NCBI GenBank assembly: GCA_022819585.1
Contig: JAJEGY010000001.1
Location: 1-64,000 of the forward strand
Direction of reading: 5' to 3'
DNA: 64,000 nucleotides
From: Dehalococcoidia bacterium
GTDB taxonomy: Bacteria; Chloroflexota; Dehalococcoidia; Lucifugimonadales; Lucifugimonadaceae
In this document: positions 33,813 to 44,999 of the stretch, one piece after another
Layout: each line of letters starts with the position of its first letter
Numbering within the stretch: the first letter of the stretch is position 1
Program-made: the position numbers and the translations under genes
Notes under the pieces: generated by a model
What the model saw: only the letters and a program-made list of their open reading frames with translations
What the model was told of the DNA's origin: nothing
Databases searched by the model: none

Positions 33813-36800
33813 TCAGTTGGCGTCGCGGGTAAGTTCATGGATCGGCAAAGTGCGGTACTGGCGCATTATGCGGAAGACCGCAATGAGTGTGGATCCGAGA
33901 ATCACTGCGGCGAGAATGCCCACCGGCACCCAGTTGGTCTGCATCACGAACGGGGGAAGTAGGTCGCCGCCGGTTTGAGTAAACGTCAAACTGCTGACCG
34001 CGAGGCGACTCACATACCATCCACTCGCAATGCCGATCCCGATGCCAAGGACTGCAACCATCAAGTGTTCGATCAATACCAAGATCCCAAAGGAACGTGC
34101 CTTCATACCCATGCTGGAAAGGAGAGCAGACTCTCGACGAGTTCGGAAGGCGTGGGCTGCTAGGTATGTGAAATATCCAAATGCGGCGGCTACGCCGGCC
34201 ATAAGGATCGAAACAATGCTGATGCCGCGCCAACCAGCGACCACGAGAGGATCGACAGTCGAATCTTGAAGCAGGCTCGCCCGATCGGTGTACGTTGTGA
34301 AGCCCAACAACTTGCGCAACTCAATGAGGACTTGGCCGTGCATATCTGGTTCGACCGCGACGAACAACTCGTTTGGACGCTGGGCAGTCAGGCCTCTGAG
34401 CTCAAGGAAGTCGATTGTGGAATCGACATTCGCGACGAGGAACGGTGCCCGGTCAGGGTCAAGAGTCGGGAAGTAGGTGACGGTGTCTTTGATCTCTACG
34501 GGGACGTATCCGCCGCTGATCTGGACGATGAACTGAGAGCCGACGTTCGTGTTTGTCTCGAACATGAACGCGTCGCTGGCGATTACTGGCAACGGTTCGC
34601 CTGTGGCGGTTCGGTAGATGCCTCGCACGCCCTGGTCATTTCCTCGATCCATCTCGACCCGTGCAACCGACGGCCCTCGGTCTCCAGGGACATCGACAGT
34701 CAGGCCGGGCGGTTCGTCGTCGATGCCGAAAATGACATCGAGACCATTGGAAGTGGGCATTCCCGTCCACTCGCTGAACTCGTCGAAGCTGACTAGGATC
34801 GTGCGCTCGCCTCGACTGTTCTCAGCGTACACATCGTCAAAGAATGCAGTTGTCGGCACCGCTCCGTCTGGTCCGGACTGCATGAAGGTTTGCACCGAGA
34901 CCAATTGAGCAGGTTCGGTGAAGGGACTCGAGATATCGGCTGTCTGGTGCTGCCATTCGCTCTCGATCTGACCGAGTGTGATGGTTCGCGACCGACCCTT
35001 CGCGTCTCTGATGACGAGCCACAGGAACAGGTTCTCGACGCGCGGTTCTGACTTCGCCCAAGCTCCGAGTCGTACGGTGTCGCTGGGCAGGAAAATAGGC
35101 TCCGGTTTGACTTCCACCGCGATCTTGGAGGTCAACTCCTTGAATTCCGTCTCAGAGAAGTCTTCGCGGAACCACGCTGTCTCTGCAAAGCGATGAGAAT
35201 CTACCGCCAGCATGTTGAAGCCGAAACCCAAAGACGTAGTCCCGAAGCGACCTGAGGCCCGAAACGCCTCAGTTGCATTCTCTACACCTTCAATTTCACG
35301 GGCTTGCTCGATTACATCGTTCGAAGGTGGGAAAGAAGGCACGAACCTGAAATCGGCCCCCGATTCGTAAAGGATCTGCTCCTCGGTGCTTCGAGCCAAA
35401 GTGGACGCGAGGGTGCCAGAAACAACACCCAATCCTGATACCAGGACCAGAAGCAGGACGGGCCAGACGTACCAGTACGGGCTCCGTCGCAATCTCCAAA
35501 GGCCTAGCGTGACTTCTGCGGACGTGAAACGAGACCCGATAGCAGCGATTATCTGCGCCAATATCGGGAAGAGACGCATGAAGAGCAAGGCAACCACGAG
35601 CAGGAACAATGCCGGAGCGAAAAGCAGCGTGATGTCGGCAGAGTTTTCGCCCTCACGAGTCGACGCTATTACGGAGCCGCGTGTGGTCAGTTCCCACCAG
35701 ACGAGCGATCCGATGACTAAGAAGATCAGGTCTAAGTAGTACCGTTGGAAGAACGGTGGTTGCTCAGGCCGAGCCTCAGATTGGTACTGATCGATTATCC
35801 CGCGCCGAGTCCCCAAGATCGCAGGCAGCAATAATATCCCGAAGACGAACAACCCAGCGCCAATCGACCAGATCCAAGATTGCCAAGCGAAATCAACGCT
35901 CAAGAAAAGCGACTCAGAGACGCTCCGATAGGCGGGAAGTAGGCCTAGTGATGCCACTAGACCGATCCCTACAAGCGGCGCGATGATGGCAGGGACGCCA
36001 GCGATGATGACGCTCTCGATGGCGTAGGAACGGAAGATCTGGACGACTGCTATCCCTCGGCTGCGAAGCATCGAAGTTTCAGTAGCGCGGCGGCGTGCGA
36101 TGATGCCTGCCACCATGAACAAGTAGTAAGCGATAGATGTGATTGCGAGAGCCGCCAACAGCAACATCGGGATACGGGCAAAGAGCATACGTCGCTGCAA
36201 AGAGTTCAAGCGAGACTCGAGGACAGTTAGCACGTCGGCTCTTGTGACCTCAAGGCTTATCCGGTCTTCGAAGTCGGCTAGTCTAGTTATCGAGTCGTTT
36301 AACGTCAACTCTTTGAAATAGTCCCTGTCGACGAATAAGTGCCAACGAAACTCGGCGGGTAAGCCGGCATTGGCTTCGGCGATGGTGTCAAGCATCACCG
36401 ACTCCTCGACTAACAAGACGATGGGGTTCTCGCGACCATCCACGATCGCCTGTGGCCGAATGATGGGATCTGAGAGTCCCACCCAATAATCGTCCCCCGG
36501 AGCAGGGATCGAGAAAATGCCCGTTATACGCGCTCGAACAAGACCTATCCCACGTACTTCTGGCACCGTGTCTATGATGTCTCCCACGCGGATGTCGAAC
36601 TGCGATGCGCGATCCCACACTAGAGCTGCCTCGACAGTAGCAACCCCGTCTTCTATCGAAACAAAACTGGACGGTGCATTTCCGACGATGTATACGATGC
36701 GATCGTTTATGCCGCTCGCTGAGAGGAACATCGCCCGTGATGCTTCGTTGTGACGCCTCAAACCTTGGCCTTCGTAACCCCAGTGTGCTCGACGGGTCTT

Positions 36801-37013
36801 TATAAGCGAAGCGCTGCCTGTGATCGCACCATCGAGAAACTCCTTTTCCGAGGCCGCGATAGCTTGATTGGCATCCTCAGACTTCCCCTTTTCCAACGGC
36901 AGCCATGAAGTGAAGGCCTGAAGATGTTGATAAATAGGAATGACTGAGTCCACCGCGTCCTCAACTCCAGCGCGCTCAAGAGTTCGGAGATAAACAGGCG
37001 CACCTGAGATCAC
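33813..37013 (-). CDS. Very large FtsX/MacB-like ABC permease (1066 aa)
   Basis: Same architecture as the downstream neighbour (ESALLSSMGMKARSFGILVLIEHLMVAVLGIGIGI). Confidence 0.85.
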   Translation of the reverse strand: MISGAPVYLRTLERAGVEDAVDSVIPIYQHLQAFTSWLPLEKGKSEDANQAIAASEKEFLDGAITGSASLIKTRRAHWGYEGQGLRRHNEASRAMFLSASGINDRIVYIVGNAPSSFVSIEDGVATVEAALVWDRASQFDIRVGDIIDTVPEVRGIGLVRARITGIFSIPAPGDDYWVGLSDPIIRPQAIVDGRENPIVLLVEESVMLDTIAEANAGLPAEFRWHLFVDRDYFKELTLNDSITRLADFEDRISLEVTRADVLTVLESRLNSLQRRMLFARIPMLLLAALAITSIAYYLFMVAGIIARRRATETSMLRSRGIAVVQIFRSYAIESVIIAGVPAIIAPLVGIGLVASLGLLPAYRSVSESLFLSVDFAWQSWIWSIGAGLFVFGILLLPAILGTRRGIIDQYQSEARPEQPPFFQRYYLDLIFLVIGSLVWWELTTRGSVIASTREGENSADITLLFAPALFLLVVALLFMRLFPILAQIIAAIGSRFTSAEVTLGLWRLRRSPYWYVWPVLLLVLVSGLGVVSGTLASTLARSTEEQILYESGADFRFVPSFPPSNDVIEQAREIEGVENATEAFRASGRFGTTSLGFGFNMLAVDSHRFAETAWFREDFSETEFKELTSKIAVEVKPEPIFLPSDTVRLGAWAKSEPRVENLFLWLVIRDAKGRSRTITLGQIESEWQHQTADISSPFTEPAQLVSVQTFMQSGPDGAVPTTAFFDDVYAENSRGERTILVSFDEFSEWTGMPTSNGLDVIFGIDDEPPGLTVDVPGDRGPSVARVEMDRGNDQGVRGIYRTATGEPLPVIASDAFMFETNTNVGSQFIVQISGGYVPVEIKDTVTYFPTLDPDRAPFLVANVDSTIDFLELRGLTAQRPNELFVAVEPDMHGQVLIELRKLLGFTTYTDRASLLQDSTVDPLVVAGWRGISIVSILMAGVAAAFGYFTYLAAHAFRTRRESALLSSMGMKARSFGILVLIEHLMVAVLGIGIGIASGWYVSRLAVSSLTFTQTGGDLLPPFVMQTNWVPVGILAAVILGSTLIAVFRIMRQYRTLPIHELTRDAN

Positions 37014-37404
37014 CGTTGCAGTGATGAGGGAACCGACGAAGGCGCCGATGAGGAGCGTCCCCTCACCTGCAACTCGGCGAAGTGTGAACCTGATGAAATT
37101 CAGAGTAAGGGTCCTTTAATCCCTGATTAGGGATTCCAAAGGGTGGGCTGTCGGCATATGATCGCCAAGCTGGACGGATTCGTCGGACGGGGTGACTTGA
37201 GGTGGGTGTTTAGCAACATTTCATTCTAACGCGGGATTTCGAATTCTCCCCTTTCGTCGCACAAAGTCAGTTAAGATACGTAACTCGTCACGCTTCGGTT
37301 TCAGTTTGATCCGAACTAGTCTGGTTCAAAGCTGAAATACGCTGCTAGATATAATCGAGTTAAAGCTTCCTCTTCCATAAAAGTGACCGATCTGGGGTGA
37401 GGAC

Positions 37405-38481
37405 GTGAGACCTCTACAGTGCGTAAATGCAAGGGTGGTGGCGGCGATCAGCGGGATGTTGTTACTCGGTTTACTTGCGACCGCGTGCGTATTTGGCGCG
37501 TCTCCAACTGAAGAGACCAGATCGATAACCAGTGAAGCCACGCCTTCTAACAGATTATCTGGTGAACCTTGGATTCCCGATGTTGTCGAGGCAGTAACTC
37601 CGTCCATTGTCCAAGTCACTGTTCGCCGTGCCGATGGTTCGGGCAGTGGCACCGGAATCGTGTTCGATGGACAAGGCACGATCATCACCAACTGGCACGT
37701 CGTTGAAAGCGCGAGCGAAATTGAGGTTGTCCTTCCTTCGGGCGTCAGGTTGCCCGCTAAGTTGATGCGAGAGGACAGCGATCTTGATCTCGCCGTCTTG
37801 ACGGTGGATGCTGACGAATTGGTACCAGCAGAATTCGGCGATTCCAGCGACTTACGAGTCGGTGAGGATGTCGTGTCGATCGGTCATGCCTTCGGTCTCA
37901 GTGGCGGTCCGAGCGTGAGCCGCGGCGTGGTCAGCGCGGTCAACCGTACCGTCCCCGACTCGGACGGCACGATATTTGAGGATCTGATACAGACCGACGC
38001 CGCCATCAATCTCGGCAGCAGCGGCGGTGCTCTCATCAACTCATCAGGCGAAGTAATCGGAATCAACGTGGGTAGTCTGAGCGTTGGCAATGGCGCGAAC
38101 TTCGCTCTGGACATCAATACCGTCCTAGAAGGCACCAACCGATTGGTCGCTCTGGGGGTGAGAGAGGAGCCCGGTTATCTCGGTGTTGGCGGAGTCGATG
38201 TAACACCGTATCTGGCATTTCAGCAAGCATTGCCGGTCAGCGAAGGATTCGGCGTTCGCTATGTGGATCCTCAGTCGCCCGCTGCCGGCGAGTTTGAGAT
38301 CGATGACATCATCGTGAACATCGACGACACTCGTATCCGAGGCGTCACAGATTTCACTGAATTTCTGCGTACACACCCTCACGGCACCGACATCGTGGTA
38401 ACCGCCATTCGAGGGGCCGGCGATTCCGCCGTCGTCATGGAGATACCCGTCACCCTCGGATCTCCCTCTCCCGACGCATAA
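37405..38481 (+). CDS. DegP/HtrA-like trypsin-family serine protease with PDZ, predicted lipoprotein
   Basis: Signal with lipobox-like [56 protein letters not shown]. Confidence 0.92.
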   Translation: MRPLQCVNARVVAAISGMLLLGLLATACVFGASPTEETRSITSEATPSNRLSGEPWIPDVVEAVTPSIVQVTVRRADGSGSGTGIVFDGQGTIITNWHVVESASEIEVVLPSGVRLPAKLMREDSDLDLAVLTVDADELVPAEFGDSSDLRVGEDVVSIGHAFGLSGGPSVSRGVVSAVNRTVPDSDGTIFEDLIQTDAAINLGSSGGALINSSGEVIGINVGSLSVGNGANFALDINTVLEGTNRLVALGVREEPGYLGVGGVDVTPYLAFQQALPVSEGFGVRYVDPQSPAAGEFEIDDIIVNIDDTRIRGVTDFTEFLRTHPHGTDIVVTAIRGAGDSAVVMEIPVTLGSPSPDA

Positions 38482-38541
38482 TCTCTCGTTCGCGTCCTCC
38501 ACTCCGTACAATTGCTGCTCAGCAGTTGCACGTATACCTAA

Positions 38542-39390
38542 TTGAATTCCCCCGGAGGGACGACGATGTCTGATTCAGAGCGCGAGTTGAGCGGGAAGGT
38601 GGCGATAGTTACCGGTGCTGGAAGGCTGCGCGGGATAGGCCGTGCGACGGCCAACGTTCTCGCAAGAATGGGTGCCGATGTGGTCGTGACGGGAACAGGT
38701 CGTGATCCCTCGACTTTCCCCCCTGATGAAAAGAAGGCGGGTTGGCGCGATATCGATTCGACCGCGGATGAGGTGAGGTCTTTCGGAGTAAAGGCTAAGA
38801 CGGTCGTGATGGACGTCGCCAAATCTGACGAAGTCCAAGCGCTTATAGACGATACCGTGGCTGAGTTGGGCAGCGTCGACATCATCATCAATAACGCTGC
38901 CGCGCCTTATGGGGAAGATCGGGTACCGGTCGTTGAGGTTGATGAAGACGTGTTCAAAAAGGTCTTGGAGGTGAAGGTGATCGGCACTTATCTCTGCTCC
39001 AAAGCAGCGGCAATTCAGATGATCAAGCAGGGCAACGGTGGCCGGATTATCAACATCTCCTCGACCGCGGGCAAGCGTGGCAACGCTCGCATGGCTGCTT
39101 ACAACGCGGCGAACTTCGCGGTAGACGGTTTCACGCAGGCGCTGTCGAAAGAAGTTGCGGAGCATGAGATAACCGCAAACTGCGTCTGTCCTGGAATGAC
39201 GGAGACCGCTCGTCTTGATCCGATCGGCAGAGGCGACGAGTGGTTAAGCCGTGCCGCACAAGTCCCGCTCGGGCGTCCTGCCGAGGACATGGAAGTAGGC
39301 GAGTTGATCGGGTTCCTATGCAGCCCGCGCGCCGCGTATATCACCGGCCAGGCGATCAACATCAACGGCGGTTCGGTCACCGATCGCTAA
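38542..39390 (+). CDS. Short-chain dehydrogenase/reductase
   Basis: KVAIVTGAGRLRGIGRATANVLARMGADVVVTG; IINISSTAGKRG; AYNAANFAVDGFTQALSKE. Confidence 0.93.
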   Translation: MNSPGGTTMSDSERELSGKVAIVTGAGRLRGIGRATANVLARMGADVVVTGTGRDPSTFPPDEKKAGWRDIDSTADEVRSFGVKAKTVVMDVAKSDEVQALIDDTVAELGSVDIIINNAAAPYGEDRVPVVEVDEDVFKKVLEVKVIGTYLCSKAAAIQMIKQGNGGRIINISSTAGKRGNARMAAYNAANFAVDGFTQALSKEVAEHEITANCVCPGMTETARLDPIGRGDEWLSRAAQVPLGRPAEDMEVGELIGFLCSPRAAYITGQAININGGSVTDR

Positions 39391-39413
39391 GGTCGCGAAT
39401 CGCAACGAGCGCT

Positions 39414-41762
39414 TTAGTCCACAAATCCCCGTAGCTTTTGGCTGCGTGTGGGATGCCGCAGTTTTCGAAGAGCCTTGGCCTCAATCTGGCGGACGCGCTC
39501 ACGCGTTACGCCGAAGTAACGGCCAACTTCCTCCAGAGTCTTAGACCTGCCGTCCTTCATGCCGAAGCGGTGTTCAATCACCTGCTTTTCGCGGGCATCT
39601 AGCGTTTCGAGTATGTTCTGGACCGACTCTCTCATCAGGTTCGACGAAGCCTCCTCGATCGGACCGTCTGTGCTGGTCTCGGGGATGAAGTCGCCTAGTG
39701 TCGAGTCCTCCTCGTCGCCGATAGGGGTTTCGAGTGATACCGGTTGCAGAGAGATCTTCAGCGTGTCACGCACCTTCTGTGGCGTCGTCTCCATGTGCAC
39801 CGCGATCTCTTCAGGGGTCGGTTCGCGACCATATTCCTGAACTAATCGACGGCTGATACGCAAGAGTTTGTTGATCGTCTCAACCATGTGAACAGGAATG
39901 CGGATGGTTCGTGCCTGATCTGCGATCGACCTGGTTATCGCTTGGCGGATCCACCACGTCGCATAGGTCGAGAACTTGTAACCGCGCCGATAGTCGAACT
40001 TCTCCACCGCTCGGATCAAGCCGATGTTCCCCTCTTGAACAAGATCCAAGAGATTCATCCCACGGCCCATGTATTTCTTGGCCACCGACACCACCAGTCG
40101 CAAGTTCGCCTTCGTGATGTGGATGTCGGAAGCCGTTCCTCGGTTCCGGATCGTCGTCAAGTGGGCGTCGAGTAGCGGCCCATAGTAGAAGAGTCTCTGG
40201 ACAGCCTCGTTGTCCAGAGACTCTTCGATCTCGAAGATCTGCGGGTTGCTTTCAATCGCGTCCGGCGTCTCATTGGCAATCAACAGCGTCAACAGCGACA
40301 GGTTGCGGATCGTGGCTTTCGATTCGTCCTCGTCGCAATCCATGATGTTCGCCAGATACTCGATCCGTTCGTCGGAGTACGGTTCGTCGAGACACTGACG
40401 GATAATCGGATCCATCAGCATATCGGCGAGATAGGTAGTCGCGAACTGATCGGCGAGACTCAGCATCCATTCCGCGAACTCCTCCGAGCATTTCAGACCG
40501 TCGCGCAGAGTCTTCACACGTTTTTCTTGCGAAGTTTCACGCCAAGCACTGAATAACTTTTGACCATCCAGAGAGAACTCTGTATGACCGAAGTTCGGTG
40601 CCAAATCCTTGACTATCTCGAGCGCGCTTTCCCTCGATCCACCTAATTTCCTGCGGATCGGGGTTGCGGACGTCCTTCTGTAGGGGTCCGCAACGATCTC
40701 GAGCAGCCTTGGTTGAGTCAATACGTCCGCAATTGGCGCATCATCAATTCGATCCACCAGATCTCGGACGATCTCGGCAGTCGAGTTGTCACAATTGAGG
40801 ATTCCTCGGATCGCTTCTCTAACTCCGGCGTTGGGCAGGTTCTTGAACGCTCTTCGTGCCCTGACAGTGCCGACCTTGCGGAAAGTCTCTTCCGGTAACC
40901 TGGTCAAATCTCTGATAACTTCGATCGCTTCCTCTCGTGAGCAGTTGAAGATATCGGAGATGTATCTGACGTCGGGAATCCGGTAAGGATTCTTCAGCGC
41001 TTCATTGATCAACCCGAAGACTTCTGACATCCCCTCGTTGCAGTACCCGGAGTAGATGACCATCGCCTTGGCGGCTTTCTGCATCTTGCCCAGACGATGC
41101 ATCGCCTCGATATTGATCTCCGTTGCCGACGGCTTGGTTTCATGTTCGTTGAGAAAATCCGTCTCGATCTCTCCCACGATGCGCCGCAACTCCAGATTTC
41201 TGGCGAGTTCGCGTTCCTCCTGCGCCGTCAGCAACTCGACCCGACCGATCTCGCGCAGATACATTCGGACCGGATCGTCGGTCAGATCGACGTCCGCAAT
41301 CGTGTTTTCGATACCTATGACTTCTGCGCGCTGCTTTGCTCCAGTCGCCGAGCCATCCCAACTGTCAAGATCCGAGATCGTGTTCGACGGAGAAGACGTC
41401 GATAGCAATGCATTCGCCGGGCTGTCGTTGCCGTCTAGACGGTCGCCATCTCCCTCGTCATCTCCACCCAACATGCCGAAGGTAAGGGTGTCCTCTTCCT
41501 CATCGTCTTCCAACTCCTTGTCATCCTCATCGTCCTCATCGTCCTCATCGCGTTCCGCCTCTACATCCTCAGAATCATCTTGACCTTCAACATCATCAGA
41601 TGCATCCTCGACCTCTGCCGCGGGACGATCCACGGCCGCTTGTCGAGTGGTGCTTGGTGACCCTTCGGAAAATGGGAAATCGGCGGCGTCTTCGCCACCC
41701 ACTTCAACAACCGCCGCATCGCTTCTTGTCACGTGTTCTAGCCCGTCGCTTTCGTTAGACAA
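39414..41762 (-). CDS. rpoD: Primary RNA polymerase sigma factor
   Basis: [88 protein letters not shown]. Confidence 0.97.
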   Translation of the reverse strand: MSNESDGLEHVTRSDAAVVEVGGEDAADFPFSEGSPSTTRQAAVDRPAAEVEDASDDVEGQDDSEDVEAERDEDDEDDEDDKELEDDEEEDTLTFGMLGGDDEGDGDRLDGNDSPANALLSTSSPSNTISDLDSWDGSATGAKQRAEVIGIENTIADVDLTDDPVRMYLREIGRVELLTAQEERELARNLELRRIVGEIETDFLNEHETKPSATEINIEAMHRLGKMQKAAKAMVIYSGYCNEGMSEVFGLINEALKNPYRIPDVRYISDIFNCSREEAIEVIRDLTRLPEETFRKVGTVRARRAFKNLPNAGVREAIRGILNCDNSTAEIVRDLVDRIDDAPIADVLTQPRLLEIVADPYRRTSATPIRRKLGGSRESALEIVKDLAPNFGHTEFSLDGQKLFSAWRETSQEKRVKTLRDGLKCSEEFAEWMLSLADQFATTYLADMLMDPIIRQCLDEPYSDERIEYLANIMDCDEDESKATIRNLSLLTLLIANETPDAIESNPQIFEIEESLDNEAVQRLFYYGPLLDAHLTTIRNRGTASDIHITKANLRLVVSVAKKYMGRGMNLLDLVQEGNIGLIRAVEKFDYRRGYKFSTYATWWIRQAITRSIADQARTIRIPVHMVETINKLLRISRRLVQEYGREPTPEEIAVHMETTPQKVRDTLKISLQPVSLETPIGDEEDSTLGDFIPETSTDGPIEEASSNLMRESVQNILETLDAREKQVIEHRFGMKDGRSKTLEEVGRYFGVTRERVRQIEAKALRKLRHPTRSQKLRGFVD
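40293..40979 (-). repeat. Degenerate protein-level repeats within the RpoD non-conserved region
   Basis: [76 protein letters not shown]. Confidence 0.55.
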
Positions 41763-41774
41763 TCTGAGCGCCTC

Positions 41775-43688
41775 CTAGTAGTTCGGCACCGCGTGTCGCG
41801 GGTTCGCCAGTTCTTTCATGGCGCGGTTGGTATTCACCGCGCTTTTCACATCATCTTCACGCATCAAATTCCCGTTCTCTTTAGCCAGTTGCACCTCCTT
41901 CTTCTTGGTCCGTTTAAGGTAATCCATGTGCGTTCTGTTCGCACAATATTCCGCGATCCGAATTATCGCCGCTTGATCCTCAATCACTTCGACCGAGGGC
42001 GAAAGCGCAACACTTTTCAAACGATTCACCAGCGCCAACACTTCATCGTCGCCGCCGAATCTGGCAACACATGCATCAGCGTTACCACCTACCTTTAGGC
42101 CCTCGAACACACGCATCCGTACAGGATCAGTGAAATGTTGCGGCTTCACCTCTGCGACATGATCAATGGCATAGTCGTATTGGACCATGCAAGCGAGCAG
42201 GTCCAACTCCCAACTCGCTCTAGTTGCCGCGATCGGCATGGCGGAGCTGACGTTTCTCAATCGCCGCGTCTGATTCCTCCGACGCTGATCACTTTCTCGA
42301 GGCGATCCGATGTCGCGCGTGCCGCGACCCGCTCGCTTCCTGATAAGCACGTTCGTCAGGTGGTCGATGTCGACATCCAAACGATTCCCGAGGTCGGCAA
42401 GTAGGCGTTGGTCTCGAATTGTGCGCGGCGGGACACTCGCGAAATAAGGCTCAATATCATTCAATGCCGCATCCAAGCCAGCATCGCTACCAGTATCGTG
42501 ACTCCGGATACTGGCGCGTATCACGAACTCCATCACCTCGTCAGCTTGGTCAATCGATGCAACCCACTCCGCGCTGTCGTTGCGTATCGCCTCATCCGGA
42601 TCTTTTGGTTCGCCATGCTCTGACACGACAGGGCTGGCAACCCTGATGTCTATCTGAGACCGACGAGGGTTGGTTTGACTCGCTGAATGTCGTCCGAACT
42701 CCGAAATCGCGGTCCTTAAACCTCTCAACGTCGCCGCCTGTCCAGCTTCATCGGCATCGAGACACAGGACCACCGACGACGGCTTGTCGGCATCATCGGG
42801 GAGCACTACAGACAGGGTTTGCAGCTGTTCCGCCGTCACTGCCGTCCCCATGCAGGCCACAACATTCTTGAAGCCTCGTTCCTGGGCGGCAATCACATCC
42901 ATGTAACCCTCAACGACGATCGCTCTGGCAGATGCCCTTATCGCATCTACCGCCCAGTGAAGACCGTAGAGCAGCTTCGACTTGTTGAAGATCGAAGTTT
43001 CGTGGGTATTGAGGTATTTGGGCTGAGCATCTCCCATCGCCCGCGCGCCGAACCCCACGATGTTGCCTCGTTGGTCGCGTATCGAGATGGTGATCCGGTT
43101 CGCGAACATATCCCGCCATCCACCGTCGTTTCCTCTAACCACCAGACCGGCTTCTACCGCCGCTTCCGCGTCCGCATCTACCGATCTCAGATATGCGAGT
43201 AACGAATTTACGCCCCCCGGAGCGAACCCGATCCCGCGTCGTCGGGCCGTCGTCGCGTCAATATCCCGCGACTCGAGGTAACTCAACGCCTCTGCGCCTT
43301 GAGCCCCTTCTAACTGACGGGAGAAGAATTGCTCGGCGATCAAGTTGACGTCGTGGAGTGCAGAAGACTCGGTCCTGCGGCGATCATCGTCTTCCTGACC
43401 GCGGAAATCGACATCGATTCCCGCCTTGCCCGCCAGTTTTTCAAGCGCTTCCTTGAACTCGATACCATCCGCGCGCTTGACGAATTCAAACATGTCACCG
43501 CCGACGCCGCATGCGCCCCAGCACCGCCAACTGCCATGCTCTACAGATACGCTGAATGACGGCGTGCGCTCTTCGTGGAACGGACACAGAGCCTTGGGCG
43601 TGCGGGAAGTGGGATTGTCGAGGGCAATGTAGTCAGAGACGACATCAACAATGGTCAGTCGAGATTTAACTTCGTCGACTAAGGTCAT
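41775..43688 (-). CDS. dnaG: DNA primase
   Basis: FHEERTPSFSVSVEHGSWRCWGACGVGGDMFEFV; Toprim VEGYMDVIAAQERGFKNVVACMGTAVT. Confidence 0.95.
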   Translation of the reverse strand: MTLVDEVKSRLTIVDVVSDYIALDNPTSRTPKALCPFHEERTPSFSVSVEHGSWRCWGACGVGGDMFEFVKRADGIEFKEALEKLAGKAGIDVDFRGQEDDDRRRTESSALHDVNLIAEQFFSRQLEGAQGAEALSYLESRDIDATTARRRGIGFAPGGVNSLLAYLRSVDADAEAAVEAGLVVRGNDGGWRDMFANRITISIRDQRGNIVGFGARAMGDAQPKYLNTHETSIFNKSKLLYGLHWAVDAIRASARAIVVEGYMDVIAAQERGFKNVVACMGTAVTAEQLQTLSVVLPDDADKPSSVVLCLDADEAGQAATLRGLRTAISEFGRHSASQTNPRRSQIDIRVASPVVSEHGEPKDPDEAIRNDSAEWVASIDQADEVMEFVIRASIRSHDTGSDAGLDAALNDIEPYFASVPPRTIRDQRLLADLGNRLDVDIDHLTNVLIRKRAGRGTRDIGSPRESDQRRRNQTRRLRNVSSAMPIAATRASWELDLLACMVQYDYAIDHVAEVKPQHFTDPVRMRVFEGLKVGGNADACVARFGGDDEVLALVNRLKSVALSPSVEVIEDQAAIIRIAEYCANRTHMDYLKRTKKKEVQLAKENGNLMREDDVKSAVNTNRAMKELANPRHAVPNY

Positions 43689-43892
43689 CTGCTCTCCCTT
43701 CCAGTGTTGGACTGGTTGCCGACACCGACCATTGCCCTATCACCGAAGTTGCTGGCCAAAGGCTTGCATAACTTGATACAGCGTCCGAAAACGCCTAGGA
43801 CGTACGGAAGTATAAACGAGAATCTGACGGATTCAACGCCTCCAAGGTATTCGCGGAAAAAGAGAGTTTTCGCGTGGTTTTGGGACGTTTCT

Positions 43893-44999
43893 TCAGTGCG
43901 GAGATGGGACGGTGACTCTGCCTTGATAGAGGCCCTCGGCACTGCCAGGCGAAATTCGTTCTAGCGCCATCACCGCAAAGGAATCGGTCATCCCGCTCAC
44001 AAAATCCGCCGCCGCGTATTCCGGCTCCATCGATATCACGCGCATCCACTCCGGGATGTCATGACCGTGCTTCGTGTAGTAATCGTGAAGCATCGCTACG
44101 GCGTCCCGGGCCCGGATGCCTTCGGGAGACGCCGATGTCGGATGATAGACACGCTCAAACATGAAGTCGCGCAACTGCGTAGTCACGTCCCGCATCTCGT
44201 CAGACATGCGGATCCAAATCTGAATGCCCAGACCATCCTTCTCGCCTGTGCAGTCCCACGATGTATCGATCACATTGCAGACCATTGCATTCAGACGAGA
44301 AGAGTGCGCGTCTCCCAACGCATCGCGGACCTCTATAGGCACATCCGCGGTTTCAAGAATTCCATCTCTCTCTGCATCCGCAAGATCATGAGCCAAGTAC
44401 GCGATCGCATCCGATATCCGCACGATCTGCGCCTCCAAAGACATATCCGTAACCGCCTCGGGAACGATGAACTTTCCCTCGGGTTTCGAATGCCGGCGCA
44501 CGGCGTCGACCACCTGATCAGTCAAATTCAAGCCCTGCCCGTGTTTCTCAAGCAGTGTCAACGTACGAACCCCTTGCCGAGCGTGCGTAAACCCATCCGG
44601 CAGCCGCTCATCAAGCACTCGCTCTCCGATATGGCCAAAAGGGGTATGGCCGACGTCGTGAGCCAATGCCGCCGCCTCGACAAGATCTTCATTCAGGTTG
44701 AGCGCCCTAGCGATAGTCCTCCCGACTTGCGCTACCTGCAAGACGTGAGTCATCCGCGTGGTGAAATGGTCTCCCTGAGGATTCACCAACACCTGGCTCT
44801 TGTGCTTCAACCTTCGAAACGCGTTCGAGTGAACCACGCGGTCACGATCGCGTTGGAACGCTGCCCGTACCGCTGATGGTTCCTCGTCAACCCTCCGAGT
44901 TGCGTCCTTTGATTTCGTCGCAAATGGCGACAGCGACTCTTCTCGTTGCTCGATTCGTTCCCGAACGCCAGAGTGAATCGCTTTCGAGCTTGAAGTCAT
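43893..44999 (-). CDS. dgt: dGTP triphosphohydrolase-like HD protein
   Basis: RDRVVHSNAFRRLKHKSQVLVNPQGDHFTTRMTHVLQVAQVGRTIARALNLNEDLVEAAALAHDVGHTPFGHIGE. Confidence 0.92.
   Translation of the reverse strand: MTSSSKAIHSGVRERIEQREESLSPFATKSKDATRRVDEEPSAVRAAFQRDRDRVVHSNAFRRLKHKSQVLVNPQGDHFTTRMTHVLQVAQVGRTIARALNLNEDLVEAAALAHDVGHTPFGHIGERVLDERLPDGFTHARQGVRTLTLLEKHGQGLNLTDQVVDAVRRHSKPEGKFIVPEAVTDMSLEAQIVRISDAIAYLAHDLADAERDGILETADVPIEVRDALGDAHSSRLNAMVCNVIDTSWDCTGEKDGLGIQIWIRMSDEMRDVTTQLRDFMFERVYHPTSASPEGIRARDAVAMLHDYYTKHGHDIPEWMRVISMEPEYAAADFVSGMTDSFAVMALERISPGSAEGLYQGRVTVPSPH

Noticed and set aside
41500-41580. TCATCCTCATCG tandem repeat as a regulatory or CRISPR-like array
   Set aside because: It is in-frame coding for the acidic D/E tract of RpoD.
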